Positions 37,139 to 45,627 of a stretch of 46,682 nucleotides of DNA are shown one piece after another. The stretch covers positions 1 to 46,682 of the forward strand of contig CACSJR010000025.1 of NCBI GenBank assembly GCA_902706235.1, given 5' to 3'. Source of the stretch: Citrobacter sp. 18056. Its GTDB lineage: Bacteria; Pseudomonadota; Gammaproteobacteria; Enterobacterales; Enterobacteriaceae. The position numbers were made by a program, and so were the translations under genes. A model generated the notes under the pieces. That model was not told the DNA's origin and did no database searches. It saw nothing but the letters and a program-made list of their open reading frames with translations. Position 1 is the first letter of the stretch. Every line of letters begins with the position of its first letter.

Positions 37139-37840
37139 ATGTTAATTCAGAATATGAACTGGTTTCAGATAGAACACCAAAGCCAGCAGGATGACAGAGC
37201 GATTCTGCCGCTGGGCAGTACGGAACAACATGCCTGGCTCAGCGTGTGTACCGACCATATTCTGGCCTCACGGCTGGCAAAAGAAGTGGGTGAACAACTC
37301 AGTCTGCCGGTTTTTCCGGGCCTGCCATTTGGTATGGCACCGTATTTCACGGCATTTCCAGGGACGATCAATTTACAACCTGCCACCTATAATGCCCTGC
37401 TCAGTGATGTGCTGGACAGTCTGTATCAAAGCGGCTTCCGGCGACTCTTTTTGATTAACGGACATGGTGGGAACAGCCCTGTACAGCCCCAAATCCATAA
37501 CTGGCTGAACCGCCACCCGGATGCGCGCGTACAACTCCACAACTGGTGGGCAGCACCGGAGACGATGGGACAGGTCAGGCAGTATTCCACCAATGCCAGC
37601 CATGCGTCCTGGATGGAGAATTTTCCCTGGACGCGACTGGCCGGTGTCAGTCTCCCTGACGAAGAGAAAGCGGTGTTACACATTGCCCGTCTGGCTCAAT
37701 TACCGGCAAGTGAAGTCAAAAAATACATCGGTGACGGTAACTATGGCGGCGCGTACCAGCGAAGCGATGAAGAAATGTTGCACATCTGGGATATTGCGAA
37801 ACGTGAAACCGTTGCTTTACTGGAAAACGGATGGGTATAG
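37139..37840 (+). CDS. Creatininase-family amidohydrolase
   Basis: 233-aa metal-dependent hydrolase of the creatininase family. Likely metal ligands: Glu29 and His31 in LGSTEQHAW, Asp39 in CTDH, His109 in NGHGGN, and a Glu near 160 in SHASWMEN. Family members open cyclic amides (creatinine, formamidopyrimidines, some lactams). The first box differs from the usual E-Q-H-G-P-H-L-P form (here EQHAWLSVCTDH), so substrate preference may be unusual. The IadA-like gene starts 2 bp after its stop, pointing to a two-step ring opening and peptide-type cleavage. Start at 37139 after AAAGGATAACAGC. Confidence 0.82.
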   Translation: MLIQNMNWFQIEHQSQQDDRAILPLGSTEQHAWLSVCTDHILASRLAKEVGEQLSLPVFPGLPFGMAPYFTAFPGTINLQPATYNALLSDVLDSLYQSGFRRLFLINGHGGNSPVQPQIHNWLNRHPDARVQLHNWWAAPETMGQVRQYSTNASHASWMENFPWTRLAGVSLPDEEKAVLHIARLAQLPASEVKKYIGDGNYGGAYQRSDEEMLHIWDIAKRETVALLENGWV

Positions 37841-37842
37841 CA

Positions 37843-39015
37843 ATGGAAAGTATCAATTATGCTCTGCTTAAAAATGCGCGTTTGCTGACCCCCCGTGGTA
37901 TTGAGTCTGGTTCTTTATTGATGGGGTGTGGAAAAATCCTGGCGACGGGTCATGACTTGTCCGCTCCACGCAATTCGCCGTGTCACATTGTCGATGCCAG
38001 AAAACAGTTGTTGCTACCAGGGATCGTTGATCAACATGTTCATTTAACGGGTGGTGGTGGGGAAGATGGTTTTCATACACGAACCCCGGAAGTGATGCTC
38101 AGCCAGTTGTTGAAAGCCGGCATTACCAGTGTGATGGGGCTGCTGGGCACGGATGGGGCGACCCGCCACGTAGCATCACTGTTTGCGAAGGTGCAGGGAT
38201 TACGTAACGAAGGGATCAGTGCCTGGATGCTGACCGGCTCCTATGAAGTGCCGACCGTGACACTCACGGGCTCTGTTCGGGATGACATTGCGTTTCTGGA
38301 GCCTGTTCTCGGTGTGAAAACAGCTATCTCCGATCACCGTTCGTCATTTCCGACCTGTCAGGAACTGATCCGTCTTGCATCGCAGGCGCGTTCCGCAGCT
38401 TTATTGTCCCGTAAGGCCGGGCTGGTTGTGATGCATCTGGGAAATGCCGGCAGTGCGCTTGAACCGCTGGAAGAGGTACTGAATCATTGCAATGTGCCGA
38501 TCAGCCATTTTTTGCCCACGCATGTTAACCGACAGCAACCGCTGTGGGAACATGCCCTCATGCTTGCCGGTACCCGGCATATTAACCTGGATATCACCTC
38601 CGGGATCAATCCGGAGCTGGGCGCGCGCGGTGCCGTCAAGCCATCACAGGCCATCCTTGAAGCCAGGGAACGAAACATCCCCCTGGCACAACTGACGCTC
38701 AGTTCTGATGGTAATGGCAGTATTCCTGCCTTCGATGAACAGGGAAATCTTGATGGGCTGACGGTGGCCGGGTTTAGCAGTCTGTTGAATGAAGTCCGGG
38801 ATTTGCTCGCAGATTTGCCACTGGACGCTGTATGGCCGCTGGTCAGTTCAAATGTGGCGCAGCGCCTTAAACTTCACCATAAGGGAGCGTTGCACGCGGG
38901 TAATGATGCCGATATTTTGCTGATGAACGACAGCATGGAGATTGAATCGGTTTGGGCAAACGGGCGTCTGATGCTGGACAACAGAACCGTGCAGGTGAAA
39001 GGGACATTCGAATAA
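37843..39015 (+). CDS. iadA: Isoaspartyl dipeptidase IadA-like
   Basis: 390-aa binuclear zinc amidohydrolase. All IadA metal and catalytic residues are visible: His65 and His67 in VDQHVHLTGGGG, Lys159 (bridging carbamate) in GVKTAISDHRSS, His198 in VMHLGNAG, His227 in LPTHVNR and Asp289 in LSSDGNGS. The enzyme cleaves beta-aspartyl dipeptides. I use ATG 37843; ATG 37831 is in frame but lies within the creatininase gene. In this operon it may split the ring-opened product of the creatininase-like enzyme. Similarity to E. coli IadA is clear but sequence is well diverged, so the substrate may differ. Confidence 0.85.
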   Translation: MESINYALLKNARLLTPRGIESGSLLMGCGKILATGHDLSAPRNSPCHIVDARKQLLLPGIVDQHVHLTGGGGEDGFHTRTPEVMLSQLLKAGITSVMGLLGTDGATRHVASLFAKVQGLRNEGISAWMLTGSYEVPTVTLTGSVRDDIAFLEPVLGVKTAISDHRSSFPTCQELIRLASQARSAALLSRKAGLVVMHLGNAGSALEPLEEVLNHCNVPISHFLPTHVNRQQPLWEHALMLAGTRHINLDITSGINPELGARGAVKPSQAILEARERNIPLAQLTLSSDGNGSIPAFDEQGNLDGLTVAGFSSLLNEVRDLLADLPLDAVWPLVSSNVAQRLKLHHKGALHAGNDADILLMNDSMEIESVWANGRLMLDNRTVQVKGTFE

Positions 39016-39078
39016 CATGAACGCAGACTTCCGGTGCCCCCGTATTGACAGAGCGGTTTGAGCACATCAGGGGGCTGC

Positions 39079-40200
39079 TCAGTAAAACTCAAACACGTTC
39101 TTCCGTTCCAGTTCTTCCCGCCACGGGATGAGGTATTGTCGCAGTACTTTTAGCGAACGCAGCATGGCATGCTGCTGGTTTTGTTCTTCTGTCATACGTA
39201 ACAGAGCACTGGCATGTTTTTTGAACCGGTTATTGATGGCCCTGTCTGTTTTACCGCCCAGTTTGTCCCAGATAATACCGGGCAGTGTGTGTGGGGCGGC
39301 GATGTCTGCCAGTTCATGCTGAAGTTCCTCAACGCGACGCTGTAGCAGCGCGTTGATAGCCGGCAGGGCGGTATCGCTGAAGGCATAGTCAGGCTCAACG
39401 TGTTCGCGGAACATCTCAATGAGGGTCCAGATATCATTTTGCTGACGGGCTTTTGACAGCGTGACCATGAGATCGTGGCGGTGCGCTTTTTTTACCGGAT
39501 CGGGTTCACGATCCGGATGTAGCTGGCTTGCCAGCTTTTTATACATACGGGTGATTTCTGCCGATTTCAGCGCGATGTCGGGAACATCCACATCCACGGG
39601 TGCAGGTTCGTGTTCATCAAAGAAACGGGCATCGTCGAAAGCATCCTCATCATGGGTTTCGTCCGTGTTTTCTGACCGGGGGCGCATCGTATCGAAGATA
39701 ATGTCCGGGTTATCCATCATTCTGAACAGATCATCGTCGCTGAGACCATTATCGCTACCAAAGATGTCCCTGAGCTCCTGGCGAAAATCATCGATGTCAC
39801 CGTCGACGGGTTTATTCCCCGGGGTGTCACTCAGGGCACTGAGTTGCTGTCGCAGTGCATCTAAATCCAGCCGATCGTTAAACGGATGATAAAAGAGTTC
39901 TTCAAGCTCTTCGTCAAGCCAGAGAAACAGGGCTGCCCTGTCGCGTTGGCTGAGGGATTTTTTGCCGGCAAAGGCGAGTAACCGGGATGTTTTGTCATAA
40001 ACAGCCTGAAGGTACTGATGCTCCAGTGGCAGGATGTCCTGCATAAAGCGCGCCACAACCCGCTCCTGTTGCTGACCGCGTCGGGAAAGCTCCGTCGCCA
40101 GACGGTCAATCGTTTCCTGAAGTGTATGGTATTGCTGTCGGGGACCGCTGAGCGGAGCACGCTGCTCCTGTGTGGTATTGACGAGTCTACCCTGTGCCAT
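39079..40200 (-). CDS. J-domain protein of unknown role
   Basis: 373-aa soluble, acidic protein. Near residues 213-262 it has a J-domain core: EITRMYKKLASQLHPDREPD with the essential HPD tripeptide at 228-230, then a helix like J-domain helix III (LMVTLSKARQQNDIWTLIEM). The N-terminal 100 residues are predicted helical (IDRLATELSRRGQQQERVVA) and the middle (130-205) is very acidic and low in structure. J-domains stimulate DnaK ATPase, so it is probably a co-chaperone. Convergent with iadA, 63 bp away, and followed upstream by an IS3 remnant; no partner gene is evident. Client unknown. Confidence 0.7.
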   Translation of the reverse strand: MAQGRLVNTTQEQRAPLSGPRQQYHTLQETIDRLATELSRRGQQQERVVARFMQDILPLEHQYLQAVYDKTSRLLAFAGKKSLSQRDRAALFLWLDEELEELFYHPFNDRLDLDALRQQLSALSDTPGNKPVDGDIDDFRQELRDIFGSDNGLSDDDLFRMMDNPDIIFDTMRPRSENTDETHDEDAFDDARFFDEHEPAPVDVDVPDIALKSAEITRMYKKLASQLHPDREPDPVKKAHRHDLMVTLSKARQQNDIWTLIEMFREHVEPDYAFSDTALPAINALLQRRVEELQHELADIAAPHTLPGIIWDKLGGKTDRAINNRFKKHASALLRMTEEQNQQHAMLRSLKVLRQYLIPWREELERKNVFEFY

Positions 40201-40467
40201 CCGTTCGCCCTGTTGTGCCAGTGTGTGAAGATAGTGCTCTCAGCGTACAGGCTACCATAAAACATTAGGCCATGGCCGGAAACGGACGAAACTTTCGCAG
40301 GACAGACTGAGTTTTCTGCTGCTTCTCCCCGGTGCATTACCCATTCAATCCCCGGACAGACACTCTGACCGGGAGATATCGCTGGCTCGTCATTTTTTCT
40401 TTTCACTGCTGGTTTTAGTTTTCGCTACCTCATCCATGCCGGCGCAGACTGAGGTAACCTGATTTTA
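40201..40467. other. Gene-poor gap upstream of the J-domain gene
   Basis: About 270 bp without a supported gene. It should contain the promoter of the J-domain gene. An antisense frame continues over the J-domain N-terminus but has no family likeness and is left out. Confidence 0.3.
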
Positions 40468-40725
40468 ACGGACACTCCTTCCTGAGTAGAATGGGATTAA
40501 AAGGAGTTCACCATGACCAGAAAAACTCAACGCTACTCGAAAGAATTTTGGACCGAAGCCGTTAAAACTGTCCTGGAACAAGGGTTGTCGATCAGCCAAG
40601 GGGCATCGCGTTTATCCGTCCCCGAAGGCACGCTGGGACCATGGATTACCGCAGCCAGAAAAGGTCTGATTATGCCACCAGAGTCGCGCTCTGTTGCCGA
40701 GCTGGAGTCTGAGGTTCTCGCTTGT
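40468..40725 (+). mobile_element. IS3-family left-end remnant with truncated OrfA
   Basis: Begins near CCTGATTTTAACGGACACTC, an IS3-family-like terminus, followed by ATG 40513 and MTRKTQRYSKEFWTEAVKTV, LEQGLSISQGASRLSVPEGT and SVAELESEV. This is an OrfA helix-turn-helix unlike the complete IS3 element at 12.2-13.5 kb. Similarity stops near 40725 and the frame runs on only to 40785, so the zipper and the whole orfB are lost. Confidence 0.65.
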
Positions 40726-40836
40726 TTAACGCGTTGGCACTACACACTTTTGACAATCATCCTGATGAGTAAGACCACTGGATGATACATCCCAGTGCTC
40801 CCGGAGACGGCATCGGAAGTCCCTTACAGTATATAA

Positions 40837-41763
40837 TTAGCCTAACAGGCTAGAACGGTTAAGAGCATGCGCCACATCGGGCAGCATGGGAAAAGAGTTT
40901 TGCCCGCCATATTTCTGTATTGAACAAGAGCTAATTTCAGCAGCAAAGGGGATCGCGTCCGTCAGCGAAAAACCATTAACAATGCAGTAGGCGATACCTC
41001 CAATAAATGAATCGCCGGCACCGGTGGTATCAACAACATCCGGACAGAATACAGCCTGGAAATATCGGGTGCCATGTTCCTGGGACAATACCGCCCCTTT
41101 TTCACCGAGGGTAATGATTACCTGTCCCTTCACTCGTTTATGCAGTCCGGTTGCACAGGAATGAGCGTCATCAATCGAAGATACATTGGCACCGCTCATT
41201 AAGGTGGCTTCTGTCTCATTAACAACCAGGTAGTCCACCAGACTCAGGGCGTGGGCGGAGACATCCCGTGCCGGGGCGTTATTAAGGATAATGCGGCAAT
41301 GGTGGGTGCTGGCAACGCCGATAATATACTCAACAACGGGCGCCGGAATTTCTGACTGAAGAATAACCAGTGGCTGTCCTTCAAAAAGTGACTCAGTGAT
41401 ATCATCTTCATTGATAAGGTAATTAGCGCCTTTGATAATGGTGCTGCAGTAGTCACCTGATTCAAGGATCTGGACGATACCGATACCGGTGGTGGTACCC
41501 CGCTTGTTTACATTCTCTACCGATACATTATTCTCACGTAAAGAGTTGATCAGCTCGCCACCATAAATGTCATTTCCGACACACCCAACCATGCTAACGT
41601 TCAGTCCAAGTCTGGTACACTGCACCGCCTGATTAGCCCCCTTCCCACCTGGCATGAGCATTAACTCATTGCCGATAAATGTTTCGCCTAGTTCCGGAAG
41701 CCGATCCTGCTGGACTAGAATGTCATAGTTTAAACTACCAATAACGACTACATCACTTTTCAT
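40837..41763 (-). CDS. Ribokinase-like PfkB sugar kinase
   Basis: 308-aa kinase of the ribokinase branch. Motif 1: PGGKGANQAVQCTRLG (38-53); motif 2: DTTGAGDSF (245-253) with Asp251 the catalytic base; GSLNYD near the N-terminus is typical of ribokinase. It should phosphorylate a pentose, nucleoside or similar sugar entering through the MFS transporter of the divergent operon. It is 11 bp after the RpiR-family regulator gene, on the same strand. Sugar not known. Confidence 0.85.
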   Translation of the reverse strand: MKSDVVVIGSLNYDILVQQDRLPELGETFIGNELMLMPGGKGANQAVQCTRLGLNVSMVGCVGNDIYGGELINSLRENNVSVENVNKRGTTTGIGIVQILESGDYCSTIIKGANYLINEDDITESLFEGQPLVILQSEIPAPVVEYIIGVASTHHCRIILNNAPARDVSAHALSLVDYLVVNETEATLMSGANVSSIDDAHSCATGLHKRVKGQVIITLGEKGAVLSQEHGTRYFQAVFCPDVVDTTGAGDSFIGGIAYCIVNGFSLTDAIPFAAEISSCSIQKYGGQNSFPMLPDVAHALNRSSLLG

Positions 41764-41774
41764 CTTTTCAACCT

Positions 41775-42656
41775 TTAACTGGCGGTACGCTTGGACGCCA
41801 CCGCATTTCTGGTGCTGAGTAAGCTATTTTTACTTTTGTCACTGGTTTTACTGGCAATAATGGTAAAAATAGCGTCAAGAATATTCAGATGTACTATTCT
41901 GGTGGTAGCATTCTCGCCCGTGATCGGGTTATTTTTTACTGCCGAAATGATTGAATGTCGGGCAATAAGGCTAAGTGGACTGTTCGGATAATTAGTTAAA
42001 CAAATCGTTTCTGCGCCGCTCTCATTGGCCATATTTACCATCTTGATAATATCCGACGTTTGTCCGGAGTGGGACACGGCCAGAAGAATATCACCTCGCC
42101 GCATCAGCGATGCAGTCATCAGCTGTTTATGACTGTCACTAAATACTGATGAGAAGATACCAATTTTTAGTAGCTTATGATTGAAATCATCACAGATTGC
42201 ACTTGAACCGCCACAGCCAGCAATAAATATCCTGGCTTCTTCAGGCTTATTAATGAAGAGATATGCAACCAATTTGATGACGGCACAATCAATGGCATTT
42301 AACGATTCTTGCAGGGCAAGAACAGAATTAAGAAAAGTACTTTCAAGAACACTTTCAACATACTTTTCCGAATCGGGAATAACCGGAATATCAACAGTAT
42401 TTTCAACGGCGTTCATGTTATTAGAGACACTTAACTTCAAATCATGAAACCCGGTAAAGCCAAGTTTTTTGGAGACTTTGGTTATGCTCGATACGCTAAC
42501 TTTCAAATAATTAGCAATTTCTGTGATTGACATGCGTGCCAGAGACTGCGGGTTATCATCTATAAAGCGGGCGATAGCTCTCTCTTTTTTACCTAGCTCA
42601 GGAGCCAGCGTTCTCGCAAGTAAAAATACTTCATTACCCTTCAGCCTGCTGTGCAT
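41775..42656 (-). CDS. RpiR-family regulator with SIS domain
   Basis: 293-aa regulator: N-terminal HTH_6 domain (ERAIARFIDDNPQSLARMSI, TEIANYLKVSVSSITKVSKK) and a C-terminal sugar-phosphate isomerase-type SIS domain (about 125-260; FIAGCGGSSAICDDFNHKLL, LAVSHSGQTSDIIKMV). It would bind a sugar phosphate and control the divergent kinase/regulator and isomerase/transporter units. Strong candidate operators (TTTAC/GTAAA palindromes) lie in the 316-bp gap upstream. Start at 42656 after GGAGGGGTT. Confidence 0.87.
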   Translation of the reverse strand: MHSRLKGNEVFLLARTLAPELGKKERAIARFIDDNPQSLARMSITEIANYLKVSVSSITKVSKKLGFTGFHDLKLSVSNNMNAVENTVDIPVIPDSEKYVESVLESTFLNSVLALQESLNAIDCAVIKLVAYLFINKPEEARIFIAGCGGSSAICDDFNHKLLKIGIFSSVFSDSHKQLMTASLMRRGDILLAVSHSGQTSDIIKMVNMANESGAETICLTNYPNSPLSLIARHSIISAVKNNPITGENATTRIVHLNILDAIFTIIASKTSDKSKNSLLSTRNAVASKRTAS

Positions 42657-42728
42657 AACCCCTCCTGTAAATATGAAAACAAAATTAGCACGACAAAATG
42701 ATATGAAATGCCATCTGGATCACATTCT

Positions 42729-42742
42729 GTAAAATTCTTTAC
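42729..42742. promoter_or_regulatory. TTTAC/GTAAA operator-like repeat 1
   Basis: GTAAA-N4-TTTAC inverted repeat (GTAAAATTCTTTAC), first of three related sites between the RpiR gene and the isomerase gene. Confidence 0.5.
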
Positions 42743-42748
42743 TGATCT

Positions 42749-42767
42749 ATTTTACTGCCAGTAAAAT
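42749..42767. promoter_or_regulatory. TTTAC/GTAAA operator-like repeat 2
   Basis: ATTTTACTGCCAGTAAAAT: a perfect 9-1-9 palindrome, the best of the three sites, 93 bp upstream of the RpiR start. A likely RpiR-family operator. Confidence 0.65.
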
Positions 42768-42785
42768 ATTCATCTAGTTAATTGA

Positions 42786-42799
42786 TGTAAAATTTTACA
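42786..42799. promoter_or_regulatory. TTTAC/GTAAA operator-like repeat 3
   Basis: TGTAAAATTTTACA, a perfect 14-bp palindrome sharing the same arms; a further GTAAA follows at 42804. The rest of the gap (42800-42972) is very AT-rich and holds the promoter of the isomerase-transporter unit. Confidence 0.6.
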
Positions 42800-42972
42800 C
42801 CTAGTAAAGGTGATTTTTAACACATTGATTTTAAATCATTTTGCTGTAAATGAAATTTTCATACCTGAGCAGTATAATTTTATTTATTTGCGGTAATATT
42901 TTTCTATTGATATTTACCGAGCTAAAATTAAATATTATAAAAACACCTGAAACACAAAACAAGGTGACTGCA

Positions 42973-43926
42973 ATGAAATTTTCCTCCCGAATTAATTCGT
43001 TCCGTTCAAGACCTGAACTTTTCGATGCGAAAAACAAAATGGATACGTGTGATCTCATTATCCGTATGGGTAGTGTGGAAGGATTAACACATATCGAACT
43101 TAACTATCCTGAGCATTTTATAGGCCAGGATAAGGAACTGATTAAAAAATGTATTGCTGATAATGGTCTGCAGGTAGGTGGCATTGCGCTGCGCTACAAT
43201 AAAGACTTTATTGATGGCGAGTTTACCAATCCGAATCCTGCGCTGCGCAGTAAAGCCATTGAGACGACGCTGGAAGCCGCTGAGATGTGTAAATTCCTCG
43301 GGGGCAATACCGTCACCTTATGGTTTGGATATGACGGCTATGATTACCCGTTCCAGCAAGATTACTTCCGCGCGTATGAGCTGCTCGTTGATGCCTTACG
43401 CATCGTGACCCAGGCACATGGGAATATGCAGTTCAGCTTTGAATACAAACCTTATGAGCCGCGTACTTTCTCCTATATCGGGGATGTTTCCTCAACCTTG
43501 ATGCTGATTGATGATGTTGATAGTGACAATCTGGGCATCACCCTCGATTTCTGCCATATGATCATGAAGAAGGAAAACCCGGCCTTCTCCCTGTTTCAGT
43601 CAGCTCGTAAAAACCGCCTCGTTGGTTTCCATCTTAATGACGGCTACGGTCATTTCGATGATGGCCTGATGCTGGGCTCCGTACATCTGTTACAGACCCT
43701 GGAGTATATCTACTACGCAAAACGCATTGGCTTTAGCGGTCTGATTTACTTCGATACTTTCCCGAGCCGCGAAGATCCGATCGCTGAGTGCGCTCAGAAT
43801 ATCCGTATGTACAAAGTACTGTCTGACTTTATTGACCGTCTCAGCATTCCTGAAATTGAGCAAATGATCCAAAGTCAGGACGCCCTGAAAGTACAGGGTA
43901 TGTTACTGAAAATGATCGCCGAATAA
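42973..43926 (+). CDS. Sugar-phosphate isomerase/epimerase (TIM barrel)
   Basis: 317-aa protein of the xylose isomerase-like AP endonuclease-2 fold. I start it at ATG 42973 (MKFSSRINSFRSRPELFDAK), preceded by AAGGTGACTGCA; the longer frame from 42850 adds an AT-rich hydrophobic stretch with no ribosome site. Metal-binding type residues are in QFSFEYKPYEPR, GITLDFCHM and VGFHLNDGYGH. Members include L-rhamnose isomerase, erythrose/tagatose epimerases and inosose dehydratases. With the MFS gene 62 bp downstream and the divergent kinase it forms an import-isomerise-phosphorylate route. Sugar unknown. Confidence 0.82.
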   Translation: MKFSSRINSFRSRPELFDAKNKMDTCDLIIRMGSVEGLTHIELNYPEHFIGQDKELIKKCIADNGLQVGGIALRYNKDFIDGEFTNPNPALRSKAIETTLEAAEMCKFLGGNTVTLWFGYDGYDYPFQQDYFRAYELLVDALRIVTQAHGNMQFSFEYKPYEPRTFSYIGDVSSTLMLIDDVDSDNLGITLDFCHMIMKKENPAFSLFQSARKNRLVGFHLNDGYGHFDDGLMLGSVHLLQTLEYIYYAKRIGFSGLIYFDTFPSREDPIAECAQNIRMYKVLSDFIDRLSIPEIEQMIQSQDALKVQGMLLKMIAE

Positions 43927-43988
43927 TTAAAAGAATCAGAAAATTACCTCGTATCCGCGACCAGTCAGTGTCTGACACTGGGGGAAAT

Positions 43989-45224
43989 ATGTTTGAAAAG
44001 ATAGGGTTACCCAGAAATTTATTATGGGGATATATCGGCCTGACCATCTTTATGATCGGCGATGGTGTTGAGCAGGCGTGGATCTCAATCTGGCTTGTAG
44101 AGAAGGGGCTGTCTGTCGCACAGGCATCCTACCTGATCACCGCGTATGGCCTCACTGTTACACTGGCGGCCTGGGTTACTGGCGTTCTGGTTCAGACGCT
44201 TGGCCCACGTAAGGTCATGTTTTACGGGCTGGTGGCCTTTATTATTGGCAGTATCGGTTTTATCAGTGTTGGCCTTAAACACATGGAAATGGCGTGGATG
44301 CTTCCTTTCTACGCTTTACGCGGGATTGGATATCCACTGTTCGCTTACTCATTCCTGATATGGATTAACTACAGCACGCCGGTTGCGCGCAGGGCGACTG
44401 CAGTCGGCTGGTTCTGGTTTACCTTCTCATTAGGGCTGAGTGTGATTGGACCCTTCTTCTCCTCGATGGCGTTACCGGTGCTGGGTGAGATCCACGTACT
44501 CTGGATCGGCTTACTTTTTGTCCTGGTCGGGTCTGTTCTCGGGATTTGGGTCAACCGTGATGTTGTTCCTGCCTCTGAAATTCACCCATTCAGCACGGGT
44601 GAATTACTGAAAGGGATAACAATTCTACAGCGGCCGGTCATCGCAATGGGTCTGGTTGTGAAATCCGTAAATGGTATCGCGCAGTACGGGCTGGCCACCT
44701 TCCTGCCTCTGTACCTGATCAGCTATGGCTACAGTAAAACAGAGTGGCTGCATATGTGGTCTGCAGTATTCCTGGTGGCCATTTTTGCCAATCTGTTCTT
44801 CGGGTTCTTTGGTGACAAATTTGGCTGGCGGAAAACCATCATGTGGGTCGGGGGATTTGGTTATGCCGCTGTTCTCATTCTGGTGTGGGCAGTCCCTCAG
44901 GTGCTGGATCATAATTTCTATGTAATGGCATTTGTGCTTTGTCTTTGTGGCGTGACCATGGCGGGTTATGTTCCCCTGTCGGCGTTATTCCCGATGCTTG
45001 CCCCGGAAAGTAAAGGTGCCGCAATGTCAGTACTAAACCTTGGCGCAGGGCTGGGAGCCTTTATCGCTCCCGCTATTACGGCATTGTTCTATTCATCACT
45101 TGGTGCAGGTGGCGTTCTTGTCATCTATGCCGGTTTATACATCCTCAGCGGCATACTTACACCTTTCCTCAAAACGCCAGAGGAGCTGGGTCAGCAGACT
45201 GAACTACAAAATAAGGTCGCATAG
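43989..45224 (+). CDS. MFS polyol-type transporter (RbtT/DalT-like)
   Basis: 411-aa major facilitator protein with 12 hydrophobic segments. NLLWGYIGLTIFMIGDGVEQ at the start, RGIGYPLFAYSFLIW in the middle and PESKGAAMSVLNLGAGLGAF later match the Klebsiella ribitol/arabitol permease group (RbtT, DalT). Start at 43989 after GGGGAAAT; the ATG at 43968 is weaker. It likely imports the polyol or sugar used by the isomerase and kinase genes next to it. Confidence 0.85.
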   Translation: MFEKIGLPRNLLWGYIGLTIFMIGDGVEQAWISIWLVEKGLSVAQASYLITAYGLTVTLAAWVTGVLVQTLGPRKVMFYGLVAFIIGSIGFISVGLKHMEMAWMLPFYALRGIGYPLFAYSFLIWINYSTPVARRATAVGWFWFTFSLGLSVIGPFFSSMALPVLGEIHVLWIGLLFVLVGSVLGIWVNRDVVPASEIHPFSTGELLKGITILQRPVIAMGLVVKSVNGIAQYGLATFLPLYLISYGYSKTEWLHMWSAVFLVAIFANLFFGFFGDKFGWRKTIMWVGGFGYAAVLILVWAVPQVLDHNFYVMAFVLCLCGVTMAGYVPLSALFPMLAPESKGAAMSVLNLGAGLGAFIAPAITALFYSSLGAGGVLVIYAGLYILSGILTPFLKTPEELGQQTELQNKVA

Positions 45225-45244
45225 TCGGGTATCAACGCGCACTC

Positions 45245-45266
45245 AGGCCCGGGAAATCCCGGGCCT
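45245..45266 (+). terminator. Strong hairpin after the MFS gene
   Basis: AGGCCCGGG, loop AAAT, CCCGGGCCT: a perfect 9-bp GC-rich stem 20 bp after the MFS stop. There is no T-run, so termination may need Rho or the hairpin protects the 3' end. Confidence 0.6.
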
Positions 45267-45290
45267 ATGCACAAATTAAACAGCTCGTGC

Positions 45291-45627
45291 GTAAGCGTAA
45301 AGCCACTGCCGCCTGTGATTCTGGTCTCGGTATCGTTAGGTTAGAGCTCCTTCTAAACTAGATGGAGCTCTATTCATGGAAAACCCTGCTGACTGGCGAA
45401 CTGAATCACGCACGGTCTACTCCAACGACTTCAAACTTCGCATCGTTGAACTGGCTTCCAAACCTGGAGCCAATGTCGCAAAAATCGCGCGAGAAAACGG
45501 TGTTGCTCACAACCTCATTTTTTAAGTGGCTGCGCATATAGCAACACGAGAGGCGAGGGTCACGTCGCCTGCCAGTGACCATTGCCCAACCGTCAGCCAC
45601 ATCACTGTTACCTGTCGAGATCGTACC
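45291..45627 (+). mobile_element. IS66-family left-end remnant
   Basis: Starts with the IS66-type terminus GTAAGCGTAAAGCCACTGCC, contains the tnpA start, and is cut at 45627 where the end of another IS66 element begins. No downstream part (tnpB, tnpC) of this copy is present. Confidence 0.6.
45376..45627 (+). pseudogene. IS66-family TnpA, frameshifted
   Basis: MENPADWRTESRTVYSNDFK followed by LRIVELASKPGANVAKIARE and NGVAHNLIF, then one extra T in the T-run near 45523 shifts the frame; the next frame gives KWLRI, a stop, and SRRLPVTIAQPSATSLLPVE. This is the TnpA (helix-turn-helix) protein of IS66 elements, dead by frameshift and nonsense change. Confidence 0.7.

Noticed and set aside
42850..42972. 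N-terminal membrane segment on the isomerase
   Set aside because: The stretch is AT-rich promoter-like DNA with no ribosome site; ATG 42973 has one and gives the family's usual N-terminus.
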